Assembly (NCBI GenBank): GCA_934511335.1
Contig: CAKSWL010000021.1
Location: 1-15,015, forward strand
Direction of reading: 5' to 3'
Source: an uncultured Cloacibacillus sp.
GTDB taxonomy: Bacteria; Synergistota; Synergistia; Synergistales; Synergistaceae
Length of the DNA stretch: 15,015 nt
This document shows, piece by piece, positions 7,448 to 14,043 of this stretch (the first letter of the stretch is position 1; the number at the start of each line of letters is the position of its first letter). The notes below the pieces were generated by a model, which saw only the letters and a program-made list of their open reading frames with translations, ran no database searches and was not told the origin of the DNA. Both the position numbers and the translations under genes were made by a program.

Positions 7448-7476
7448 ATTATACTACGTTTTACAACCAAACTCAA
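7448..7476 (-). promoter_or_regulatory. Sigma-70-like promoter of the B12-controlled ABC operon
   Basis: On the minus strand, TTGAGT (7476-7471) and a perfect TATAAT (7453-7448) are separated by exactly 17 bases. The predicted transcription start near 7441 falls about a dozen bases before the riboswitch P1 helix, as expected. The -35 box overlaps the edge of the transposase remnant that reads in the other direction. Confidence 0.75.
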
Positions 7477-7763
7477 CGTCTGGATGCATGGGCAATACCA
7501 TCTCATACAACGGACATCTATACACGCCTGAAGACACTGACAATGTCGTCTTCGTTCCAAGACGTATTCTGAAAATAAGGAAGACTGCGTACGGCGCCGT
7601 CTATGTCATACACAATGGCAGGGCGATTTTGATGAAAAAGGCAGTAACACCGCGAAGGGTGTATGCCGGCATTATTGCAAAAAATAAAGCAGGCGTTGTG
7701 CTAGGCTGCAAGCCTGCCGCAGATTACACCTGGCGGGGCAGGTTACTATCGGCTCTGCCATAG
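7465..7763 (+). pseudogene. Transposase C-terminal remnant (rve-integrase/ISNCY-like)
   Basis: The reading frame ending in TAG at 7761-7763 carries GNTISYNGHLYTP, then VYVIHNGRAILMKK, and ends KPAADYTWRGRLLSALP. This resembles the C-terminal beta domain and PHPWR-like tail of integrase-type transposases, from memory of the families rather than a search. No catalytic DDE core is present. Upstream the frame merely runs antisense through the cobalamin riboswitch, so the element is truncated at its 5' end. An ATG at 7488 has no convincing ribosome site. It is most likely the decayed end of an insertion sequence that once sat between the two operons. The base composition is less GC-rich than the flanking genes. 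I could not identify terminal inverted repeats. Confidence 0.5.
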
Positions 7764-8080
7764 ATGATATCACACATGAAAGGAGATTGTGACATTTTCT
7801 TTGGCTATTGACAGGTATGAATTTTATTTTATGCGCCGTAAGCTTGTACATATTTTGTAGAGTAAATTCGCCATTTCTGTATATAGTTACAAAATATTTT
7901 CTTATTGATTTTTGTCTATTTAGTATAAAAATAGACGTTGCCGAAGATATAGAAAAAGCCTCCGGCGGATTTTATACTTTACTCATACTTGGTGTGTGTT
8001 AATTTGACTGCAGCATTTTAATCAGCCGCCAAAGATGAATATTTCTAAAAAATCGCATAACAGGAACGGAGGCATTGCAA
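7764..8080. other. AT-rich intergenic region upstream of the symporter operon
   Basis: About 317 bases, clearly more AT-rich than the surrounding genes. It holds the palindrome described separately and should contain the promoter of the following operon, though no -35/-10 pair is fully convincing. A TTGACA at 7808 has no good -10 partner; a TATAAA at 7924-7929 has only weak -35 candidates. A 64-codon frame (7808-8002) lacks a ribosome site and coding character. I saw no guanidine-riboswitch motif, tRNA or terminator. Confidence 0.6.
7914..7936. promoter_or_regulatory. Perfect palindrome, probable operator over a -10 box
   Basis: GTCTATTT (7914-7921) and AAATAGAC (7929-7936) form a perfect 8-base inverted repeat with a 7-base centre (AGTATAA). 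The two half-sites are about 15 bases apart centre to centre, between one and two helical turns. A TATAAA at 7924-7929 lies inside the centre, so a bound protein would block RNA polymerase. The site is about 145 bases before the symporter ATG. The operon's own PucR/CdaR-type regulator is one possible ligand, but this is inference. Confidence 0.45.
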
Positions 8081-9550
8081 ATGGAAATGAGTTTCAACAA
8101 TAACATTCAATATCTCGCTGTTTTCGTGCTCTATTTTGCCTGTTTTATTGGTTTCGGTATCTATCAGGGGAGAAAAGTCTCCAATGAAGAAGATTACGCC
8201 ATCGGCGGCCGCGATATCCCAGGCTGGGCCGCGGCGCTTTCGGAGCGGGCAACGGGAGAATCGTCGTGGGCGCTGCTTGGCCTTCCTGGCTGGGCCTATA
8301 CTTCGGGGATGAGCTGCTTCTGGGTGCTGTTCGGCTGCGCGGTGGGAATAGCCTTTGCCTGGGCCGTTCTCGCCTATCGTATCAGACAAGTGGCGGAGGA
8401 GAAGGACGCCATCTCTTTTGTCGACCTGGTATCAAAGATGCATCCGTCGATGGAGTCCGGCATCAGGACTGTCAGCTGCATGGTCATCGTGTTTTTCTTC
8501 TTCTTTTATATCGGAGCACAGTTCCTCGGAGGAGGGAAGGTCTTTAATGTCTTGTTCGGCATCAGTCCGGCTACGGGGATGATTATCACAATGCTCATCA
8601 TAATCCCTTACACAATATACGGCGGTTTTAAAAGCGTTATCTACACGGATTGCATTCAAGCCTGCCTGATGGTTTGTGCGCTGGGGATTGCGCCTGTCCT
8701 CGGTTTTATAGAGATAAGCGGCATGAACGGCGTTTACGCGAACGGGATTTTCGCGGCGCTGCACAAAGCGGGCTCATCCTATACGGATATTCTGGGTGGC
8801 GGCAGCGGCTGGGCGGTGTTTGCCGGCGTGCTGGGCGGTTTTGCTTATGTTTTTGGCTATCTGGGGGGGATGCCGCAGCTGACGATGCGCTTCATGGCAA
8901 TCAAAGATTTTAAAAACACGGTCACCGCGCGTAATATCGGCATTGTCTGGACGCTGGTCGCCTACTTTGGCGCCTGTTCTATCGGCTGGCTTGGCCTCGC
9001 AATCTGGGGTCCTGCGGGGCTCTCAGATCCGGAATCCGTCTTTCCGATGGTGATGCTGAAGTTTTTCCATCCAACGGTCGCCTCTCTCTTTATCGTTGCC
9101 GCCTTTGCGGCGCTCATCTCTACCGCTGATTCTCTGCTGGTTCTTGCTTCGACAGAGTTCTCCGTCAACATCGTTAAGCGTTATTTCACAAAGAATTCCA
9201 GCGCGCAGCAAGACCTTAAGTTTGCCCGCGTCATGACGGCGCTGATGGCGGTACTCGCGCTTGGCACGGCCTATGTCGTCCCCTCCAATCTGATCTTCAA
9301 GATTATTGGGTATGTGTGGGCCGGTATAGGCGACCCCTTCTCGGTGATTATCCTGCTCACTTTCTTCTGGAAAGGGTTCAGTGCCAAGGGCGCGTTTGCA
9401 GTGGTCTGCGCGGGTATGCCATTCACGATTTTCTGGGTGATGTCGGGTCTGGACGCTAAAGTGATCCCCGCGCTCTTTATGTCATTTGCGGTGAGCCTTG
9501 TTGTGGGAATCGCCGCCTCTCTTATCTGGCCGAACAAAGTTCCCGTGTAA
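8081..9550 (+). CDS. Sodium/solute symporter, SSS family, PutP-like
   Basis: 489 residues with about 12-13 hydrophobic segments. The ATG at 8081 has GGAGG at 8068-8072 with ideal 8-base spacing; the in-frame TTG at 8075 is only two bases from it and is rejected. Family marks include GGRDIPGW (42-49), YGGFKSVIYTDCIQACLM (180-197), GYLGGMPQLTMRFMA (259-273) and FAALISTADS (342-351). The last keeps the Ser-Thr pair (S347, T348) equivalent to PutP Ser340 and Thr341 at the sodium site. In the helix-2 segment SERATGESSWALLGLPG (54-70), PutP Asp55 aligns with G59 and the next position is E60, so one sodium-site residue differs and substrate need not be proline. It is the first gene of the five-gene operon and probably imports the compound that the downstream hydrolases act on. 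Confidence 0.92.
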   Translation: MEMSFNNNIQYLAVFVLYFACFIGFGIYQGRKVSNEEDYAIGGRDIPGWAAALSERATGESSWALLGLPGWAYTSGMSCFWVLFGCAVGIAFAWAVLAYRIRQVAEEKDAISFVDLVSKMHPSMESGIRTVSCMVIVFFFFFYIGAQFLGGGKVFNVLFGISPATGMIITMLIIIPYTIYGGFKSVIYTDCIQACLMVCALGIAPVLGFIEISGMNGVYANGIFAALHKAGSSYTDILGGGSGWAVFAGVLGGFAYVFGYLGGMPQLTMRFMAIKDFKNTVTARNIGIVWTLVAYFGACSIGWLGLAIWGPAGLSDPESVFPMVMLKFFHPTVASLFIVAAFAALISTADSLLVLASTEFSVNIVKRYFTKNSSAQQDLKFARVMTALMAVLALGTAYVVPSNLIFKIIGYVWAGIGDPFSVIILLTFFWKGFSAKGAFAVVCAGMPFTIFWVMSGLDAKVIPALFMSFAVSLVVGIAASLIWPNKVPV

Positions 9551-9586
9551 ACAGATAAAAAACAATAAAAATATAAAGGAGAAATT

Positions 9587-10531
9587 ATGAGGATGAATAT
9601 CACAGCAGTTAAAGAAAACCCCTCAAAGAAATATGGCATAGTCGGCGTTCCCTGGGATGAAGACGCGTCGCACGGACGCCCCGGTTCAAGGTTTGCTCCA
9701 GAATCGATAAGAAAAAACGCCTCCTGGATATTTGACCGTATAATCGACAATAAGGTCATGGATCTGGAAGAGTTTCGCCTGATCGATTTCAGCGACGCCG
9801 AGGTCAAAGATTTCGGAGATGTGGAGATATGTTCGTACGACCATTTTGAAACGAAGAACCGCATCGAAAATAAATGCCGCGAATTGCATCAGGCGAAATA
9901 TATCCCGGTGCTCCTCGGAGGGGACTGCTCAATAACTTGGCCTCAGATAAAGGCGCTGCATGACAGCGTTGAAGGCAAGATCGGGATCGTGCACTTTGAC
10001 GGACACCTTGATCTGCTTGATTCTAACTTTATTCAGGGTGAATTCTCACATAGCAGTTCGATCCGGCGCGCGATAGAGCTGCTGCCGCGGGTCGATTCGA
10101 GAAACGTGGTGCAGATAGGCTGCCGAGGCTATAATTACCCCGATTACTATGAATATATCGTGGAAAAAGGAATCACAGAAATAAGCCCGCGTGATTTTTA
10201 CCGTTTGGGGATCGAAGGCACCGCCAGGCTGACGCTTGAAAAGGCGGCCAGGGACACCTATGCAATGTTCGTTACAATAGACATTGATGTGCTTGAAGGT
10301 ATCTACGCCCCTGGAAGCGGCGCCAATGAGACAGGCGGCCTCAACACCTATGAGCTGCAGGAGCTGATGAAGCTGCTGGCCCCCTATACTCATTCTTTTA
10401 ATGTGACCGAAGTAAATCCACCCTTTGATCTTAAAAACGAATTTTCTTCGATAGCTGCCGCTAAGTTGATGTTTGACTTCCTCGTCCATAACTACAGGCC
10501 TACGGAGCGCGCGCTTAAGATAATGGCTTAA
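9587..10531 (+). CDS. Arginase/agmatinase-family ureohydrolase with altered metal ligand
   Basis: 314 residues, normal for agmatinases and related ureohydrolases, which cleave guanidino compounds to urea and an amine at a binuclear metal centre. Visible motifs are GGDCSIT (111-117), HFDGHLDL (136-143), FSHSS (153-157), TIDIDVL (230-236), YAPGSGANETGGL (240-252) and VTEVNPPFD (273-281). Expected ligands D138, H140, D142, D232 and D234, plus H155 and E275, are kept. The first ligand, His101 in arginase (GGDHS), is Cys114 here. AGGAG lies five bases upstream of ATG 9587. The gene follows the symporter by 36 bases. The Ala-Pro-Gly-Ser-Gly loop differs from APGTGTPEPGG, so the substrate may not be agmatine or arginine. 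Alternatives are guanidinobutyrase, guanidinopropionase, guanidinase or formiminoglutamase. Confidence 0.88.
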   Translation: MRMNITAVKENPSKKYGIVGVPWDEDASHGRPGSRFAPESIRKNASWIFDRIIDNKVMDLEEFRLIDFSDAEVKDFGDVEICSYDHFETKNRIENKCRELHQAKYIPVLLGGDCSITWPQIKALHDSVEGKIGIVHFDGHLDLLDSNFIQGEFSHSSSIRRAIELLPRVDSRNVVQIGCRGYNYPDYYEYIVEKGITEISPRDFYRLGIEGTARLTLEKAARDTYAMFVTIDIDVLEGIYAPGSGANETGGLNTYELQELMKLLAPYTHSFNVTEVNPPFDLKNEFSSIAAAKLMFDFLVHNYRPTERALKIMA

Positions 10532-10557
10532 GCGGGGTACGTAAAAATCAAAAGGGA

Positions 10558-10590
10558 GAGGGCAGGCATGGTTACATCATGTCTGCCTTC
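10558..10590 (+). other. Intercistronic hairpin between ureohydrolase and amidohydrolase
   Basis: GAGGGCAGGCATG (10558-10570) pairs with CATGTCTGCCTTC (10578-10590), 13 pairs including two G-U, around a 7-base loop. No T run follows, so read-through is expected. It occupies most of the 97-base gap, the longest inside the operon. A TATAAT lies just after it (10598-10603) without a good -35 box, so an internal promoter is only a weak possibility. Likely roles are mRNA stability or uneven expression of the two enzymes. Confidence 0.5.
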
Positions 10591-10628
10591 AAAAGGTTAT
10601 AATACTGAAAAATACGGGGGTGCGAAGA

Positions 10629-11471
10629 ATGAAAGAATGGAAGATGACCCTGGCGCAGCTCGCTCCAACTTTGATGGGCGTTAGGGTAAATACGGAACGG
10701 GCGCTTGCGGTGATGTATGAACATTCACGGCGCGGGAGCAGTCTGATCGTTCTGCCGGAACTTTACCTCTCCGGCTATGCAGTCTCGGCGCATATCGCAA
10801 GGGAGCAGGAGAGGCGGGCTCTGAAAAAAGATGTCGCGGAAGGGCTTTTAAGGCTGCGGGAGGGCGGCAAAAAGGCGCGGACGGATATTCTTATAAGTTA
10901 CCCGCTGTTTGAAGACGGGATCGAAAAGCCATATATCGCGTTGGAATACATCGCAGACGGGGAAACGCTGGCGCTCCATCGCAAGATAAACCTCTGCAAC
11001 TACGCCCAGTACGCAGAGCACCTGAATTTTACCGCCGGCGGCGAGGTCGTTGTGGCGAGGTCGGACCGCGGAAACGCGGGACTCTTTGTCTGTGAGGATC
11101 TCTGGCATGTTACAAACGCCATCTTCGCTGTGCGCCTCGGAGCCGAGGTTTTATTTTATCCCTCGGCAGCGACGGTGCTTGATAAAGGTTCCGCGGCGGG
11201 CTGCCTCCGTAACTGGCAGCGGCTTACCGTCGGCACTGCCTTCTCCCAAACGAGTTATGTCGTTTGCTGCAATCAGGCGGCTAGCGGCGACGGCTGCTAT
11301 TTCGGAGGCTCGCACGTAATCGCGCCCGACGGCGAATTGATCTTGCAGATGCCGCTCTTTGAAGAGGCGACGGCCGACATCGTGCTGGACGGAGATGCCC
11401 TGCGCGCCGTGAGAGAGGCGAGGCCTTTGATTGCAAACGAGCGGCTGGAAATTTATCGTAAATATATTTAA
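10629..11471 (+). CDS. Carbon-nitrogen hydrolase (nitrilase superfamily amidohydrolase)
   Basis: 280 residues from ATG 10629, chosen because GGGGG at 10616-10620 is 8 bases upstream; a GTG at 10620 would add three residues. The catalytic triad of the superfamily is visible: Glu44 in LPELYLSGY, Lys119 in HRKINL and Cys155 in GLFVCEDLWH, with the second conserved Glu at E130 (YAEHLNF). The CEDLW context resembles the glutaminase domain of NAD synthetase and N-carbamoyl-amine amidases, but the synthetase domain is absent, so this is a stand-alone amidase. It should hydrolyse a C-N bond of an amide or carbamoyl substrate in the cytoplasm. Placement behind the ureohydrolase suggests it acts on the same compound or on its product. 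The exact substrate cannot be deduced. Confidence 0.87.
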   Translation: MKEWKMTLAQLAPTLMGVRVNTERALAVMYEHSRRGSSLIVLPELYLSGYAVSAHIAREQERRALKKDVAEGLLRLREGGKKARTDILISYPLFEDGIEKPYIALEYIADGETLALHRKINLCNYAQYAEHLNFTAGGEVVVARSDRGNAGLFVCEDLWHVTNAIFAVRLGAEVLFYPSAATVLDKGSAAGCLRNWQRLTVGTAFSQTSYVVCCNQAASGDGCYFGGSHVIAPDGELILQMPLFEEATADIVLDGDALRAVREARPLIANERLEIYRKYI

Positions 11472-11485
11472 GGAGCATATCATCG

Positions 11486-12643
11486 ATGGAGGATAGGGGA
11501 TTCTTTCGGCTTCTCGTGGATATGGCTTTGACGGTTGATTCTTTCCCTGAGCTTCTGCAAAAGATTGCGGAAAATCTCCGCAGTCCGGTCTGTTTTAGGG
11601 ATACAAACGGCACAATCTACATTGAATCGGACGATCCAGTCTTTACCGAACATGTGGGAGCCTATCCACTTGAGGAACTGCGGCAGCGCTATTTTATTGA
11701 AAGGCTGAGGGACGGAGAGCGCCCTCTTGGTCATTTTCTGCTGCCCAAGGACGGCGCGCCCATTGATCGCGAAGGAGTAGAATCAGCTCTGCTGTCGATA
11801 CGCGTTTATTGTACGCGGAAGCGGGCGGAGACAGAGCGCCGCCAATCCGCAGAATCCGACGTCCTTCAGCGCTTTCTTACGGGAAAGCTGCGCCTTGAAA
11901 AAGCGATTGAGGAGTTCAGAGGGCGCCCTTTTCCTTTGGAGAGAGGCAGCATGGTGGCGGTAATCGGTTATGGAAAAAGCCAGCACGACAGGTCACAAAA
12001 AGAATCTGAGGCGCTGGGCGCGATAGACGAAAAATTCGGGCGCTTTTTTAGACGTTATGCGGCCTGGCACGAAAGGAAAAAGATAATCATCGCTTTTACG
12101 CCGCTGTTTCCCATGGATGAGGCGGCGGCATGTGATTTTATCGTTTACACAATCGAAAACGTCAAGAGGCGCAGCGAAACGGGGGAGATTTTTAAAAACC
12201 TCTGCGTTGGCTTCGGTTCTGCAAAAAAGAATACGGAGGAGTTGCCCCAGAGTTATGCGGAGGCGGAGATGGCCTTTCGTGCCGCCTGTATTTTGGGCGA
12301 CGGCGGCGGCTGGTGGCGGTCATGGCGTTCCCTCGGGGCGATGCGGCTGCTTATGCTTTTCGCCGGTCACCCGGAGACGGACAGGTTTGTCGAGTCAGTA
12401 CTGGGAAAGCTGATAACGGATAGCCACAATGGCGATTATGACAGCCTTTTGGAGACATTGGCCTGTATAGAAAAAAATTCATGGAACCTGAAACAAAGCT
12501 CCGTAGAAATGAAATTTCATTATAATACGCTAAAATATAGATATCAAAGAATACAGGAAGTTCTGGATATTGATCTAGCGCTGCCCGCCAACAGGTTCAA
12601 TGTTGCGCTTGCTTTGAAATTATACTCTTTGAGGGGCCGATAG
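11486..12643 (+). CDS. PucR/CdaR-type transcriptional regulator
   Basis: 385 residues. The C-terminus (about 321-382) is a PucR-type helix-turn-helix: LLETLACIEKNSWNLKQSS, then FHYNTLKYRYQRIQEVLDID, then RFNVALALKLYSL. The central part (about 130-290) fits the GGDEF-like module of CdaR/PucR proteins, and the N-terminus (about 1-120) is a probable ligand-sensing domain with no clear name; CFRDTNGTIYIES is PAS/GAF-like in style. AAGGAG overlaps the previous stop and the ATG follows 14 bases after that gene. Members of this family usually activate purine, sugar-diacid or amino-acid catabolic genes in response to substrate. Its position inside the operon suggests autoregulation and control of the symporter and hydrolases. 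Confidence 0.85.
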   Translation: MEDRGFFRLLVDMALTVDSFPELLQKIAENLRSPVCFRDTNGTIYIESDDPVFTEHVGAYPLEELRQRYFIERLRDGERPLGHFLLPKDGAPIDREGVESALLSIRVYCTRKRAETERRQSAESDVLQRFLTGKLRLEKAIEEFRGRPFPLERGSMVAVIGYGKSQHDRSQKESEALGAIDEKFGRFFRRYAAWHERKKIIIAFTPLFPMDEAAACDFIVYTIENVKRRSETGEIFKNLCVGFGSAKKNTEELPQSYAEAEMAFRAACILGDGGGWWRSWRSLGAMRLLMLFAGHPETDRFVESVLGKLITDSHNGDYDSLLETLACIEKNSWNLKQSSVEMKFHYNTLKYRYQRIQEVLDIDLALPANRFNVALALKLYSLRGR

Positions 12644-12646
12644 TCT

Positions 12647-13810
12647 GTGAAGATAAGCGATATAAAAAACAGGGCGATAAACGAAACGAGAGCGCTCAAC
12701 ATACTGCAGCAGCTGATACGTATAAGGACTCATCAGCCGCAGGGTGACGAGGCCGACGCTGTTAAGTATATACTCTCACTTGTGGGCGGCAACGGCAGGA
12801 TATCATCCCGGGTAATCTCGCACGGAGCAAACCGGAGCACCCTTCTTTTGCACATAGAAGGATGCGGGGCGCGGCCGCCGGTGCTTCTGATGGGGCATCT
12901 TGATACGATCGGTCTGGAAAGCACCGTAAGCTGGAAACACTATCCCTACAGCGCTGATTTCTCCGGTGGATATGTCTATGGCAGGGGAGCCGGCAACAAG
13001 GGGGGGGCGACCGCGATGATCCTCGCGGCGGAAATGCTGTCCCGATGCGACGAGCTTCCGTGCGACGTACTTTTTGCCTTTACGGCGGACAACGATGAGG
13101 ATGGCCTCGGCGCGAAAGCTCTCGTTGAGGGTAGCTTTCTGGAAAATGTGGGAGAGGTAATATTCGTGCAGCCTACGAGCTGTACGATCGGTATCGCGCA
13201 AAAGGGGGTTGCCTGGGTTAGGGCGGAGGTCGGCGGACATTACTCGCACGCGGCTTTTCCAAAGCAGGGTGCAGATGTGGTAAAGTTGCTTCTTGAATAC
13301 CATAAGAAGCTGAATATAATGCTGCGCGGCGATCCGCACCCTTATCTTGGCTATAATACCTGCGTCATAACGGAATTTGAATCAAAGGGGCTGACGCGCT
13401 ATATGCTGCCGGGCAGCGCCCGAGCCTCTTTGGATATACGGTTCCTCCCCGCGATAAATGAAAAAAATATCCTTTCGATAATCAACGGTACCTGTAAAGA
13501 ACTGAACGAAAGATACCCTCAATGCGTCTTTAAGATATGCGTCGACAACTTGCGGCTTCCCTGTGCGATGGACGAAAGCTCTCCTCATATAAAAAAGCTT
13601 GAGGGGGTATATAAAACACTGGGATATAAGCCGAAAAAGACAGGAATATACTACCTTTGCGACACCTCAGTAGTCGTGCCGTCGCTTGGGGTGCCCTTCG
13701 CCATCATCGGTCCCGGAGAGGATATCTATCACAGCAACGAGGACGAAAAGATAGCGCTCGACGATATAAAAAGGATGGCAAAGTTATACTGCAGCTATAT
13801 AATTTCTTAG
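12647..13810 (+). CDS. M20-family metallopeptidase homologue lacking canonical active-site residues
   Basis: 387 residues with the M20 (ArgE/DapE) layout. It starts at GTG 12647, three bases after the regulator stop, with GAGGGG about 10 bases upstream. Kept: the first metal motif GHLDT (H84, D86), the lid-domain motif HYSHAAFP (H201) and the final metal His in IYHSNEDEK (H362). Changed: GRGAxDxKGG reads GRGAGNKGG (112-120), so the bridging Asp is missing and the motif is one residue short. The general-base and metal-binding DEE reads DND (148-150). The metal-binding Glu of EPT is Gln175 (FVQPTS). Most DapE ligands (Asp100, Glu134, Glu135, Glu163) are therefore lost. The reading frame is otherwise full length, so this looks like a selected pseudoenzyme or an enzyme with redesigned chemistry rather than decay. 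A run of eight G at the altered motif (13002-13009) should be checked for sequencing error. Confidence 0.85.
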   Translation: MKISDIKNRAINETRALNILQQLIRIRTHQPQGDEADAVKYILSLVGGNGRISSRVISHGANRSTLLLHIEGCGARPPVLLMGHLDTIGLESTVSWKHYPYSADFSGGYVYGRGAGNKGGATAMILAAEMLSRCDELPCDVLFAFTADNDEDGLGAKALVEGSFLENVGEVIFVQPTSCTIGIAQKGVAWVRAEVGGHYSHAAFPKQGADVVKLLLEYHKKLNIMLRGDPHPYLGYNTCVITEFESKGLTRYMLPGSARASLDIRFLPAINEKNILSIINGTCKELNERYPQCVFKICVDNLRLPCAMDESSPHIKKLEGVYKTLGYKPKKTGIYYLCDTSVVVPSLGVPFAIIGPGEDIYHSNEDEKIALDDIKRMAKLYCSYIIS

Positions 13811-13973
13811 CTTCTGTGAGCTCCGACGATTAACGGGCAAGGAGATCTGCGGCGAGAAATCCCGCGCCGCAGAGCCGCAGGAGACGTAGCCGCAGAGCAT
13901 CAGCGGCACGGACGTGGAGGCGGAAGTTACCGTCGCCCGCGAACGCCAGTAAGTGTTTTAATCCGCAAAGCAC
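13811..13973. other. GC-rich structured intergenic stretch of unknown nature
   Basis: No named gene is recognised. A 9-base hairpin (TCTGCGGCG at 13846-13854 with CGCCGCAGA at 13865-13873) is followed by further GCCGC/GCGGC pairs. In the plus-strand frame through 13842 the sequence reads KEICGEKSRAAEPQET, an amber codon, then PQSISGTDVEAEVTVARERQ and a TAA. That looks like a decayed or recoded protein tail but has no clear start. It may instead be a dispersed repeat or a structured RNA. Confidence 0.3.
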
Positions 13974-14026
13974 AAAACTGGGCTCTGTCTGCCAGATTTG
14001 GCGGATGGAGCCTAGTTTTGTTTCAG
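13974..14026. terminator. Large hairpin terminator between convergent genes
   Basis: AAAACTGGGCTC (13974-13985) pairs with GAGCCTAGTTTT (14008-14019), with one G-U. Inside is a second stem, CTGCCA with TGGCGG. T-rich sequence follows on the plus strand, and TTTTGTGCTTT follows on the minus strand. Lying between the M20 gene and the reductase gene, it can serve both. Confidence 0.75.
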
Positions 14027-14043
14027 ATTTTTGCGCAGGCGCG

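Noticed and set aside
7374..7464. N-terminal part of the plus-strand frame ending at 7763 as a real protein
   Set aside because: It runs antisense through the cobalamin riboswitch and promoter and lacks a ribosome site; only the part after about 7465 looks transposase-derived.
7808..8002. 64-codon plus-strand frame in the AT-rich gap
   Set aside because: No ribosome site, no recognisable motif, and hydrophobic AT-rich composition expected by chance; it also covers the putative operator.
8075..8080. TTG at 8075 as the symporter start
   Set aside because: It is only two bases after the GGAGG site, whereas ATG 8081 has ideal 8-base spacing.
7764..8080. A guanidine or other riboswitch ahead of the symporter/ureohydrolase operon
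   Set aside because: Looked for paired ACGR-loop hairpins and other known conserved blocks and found none; a covariance search would be decisive.
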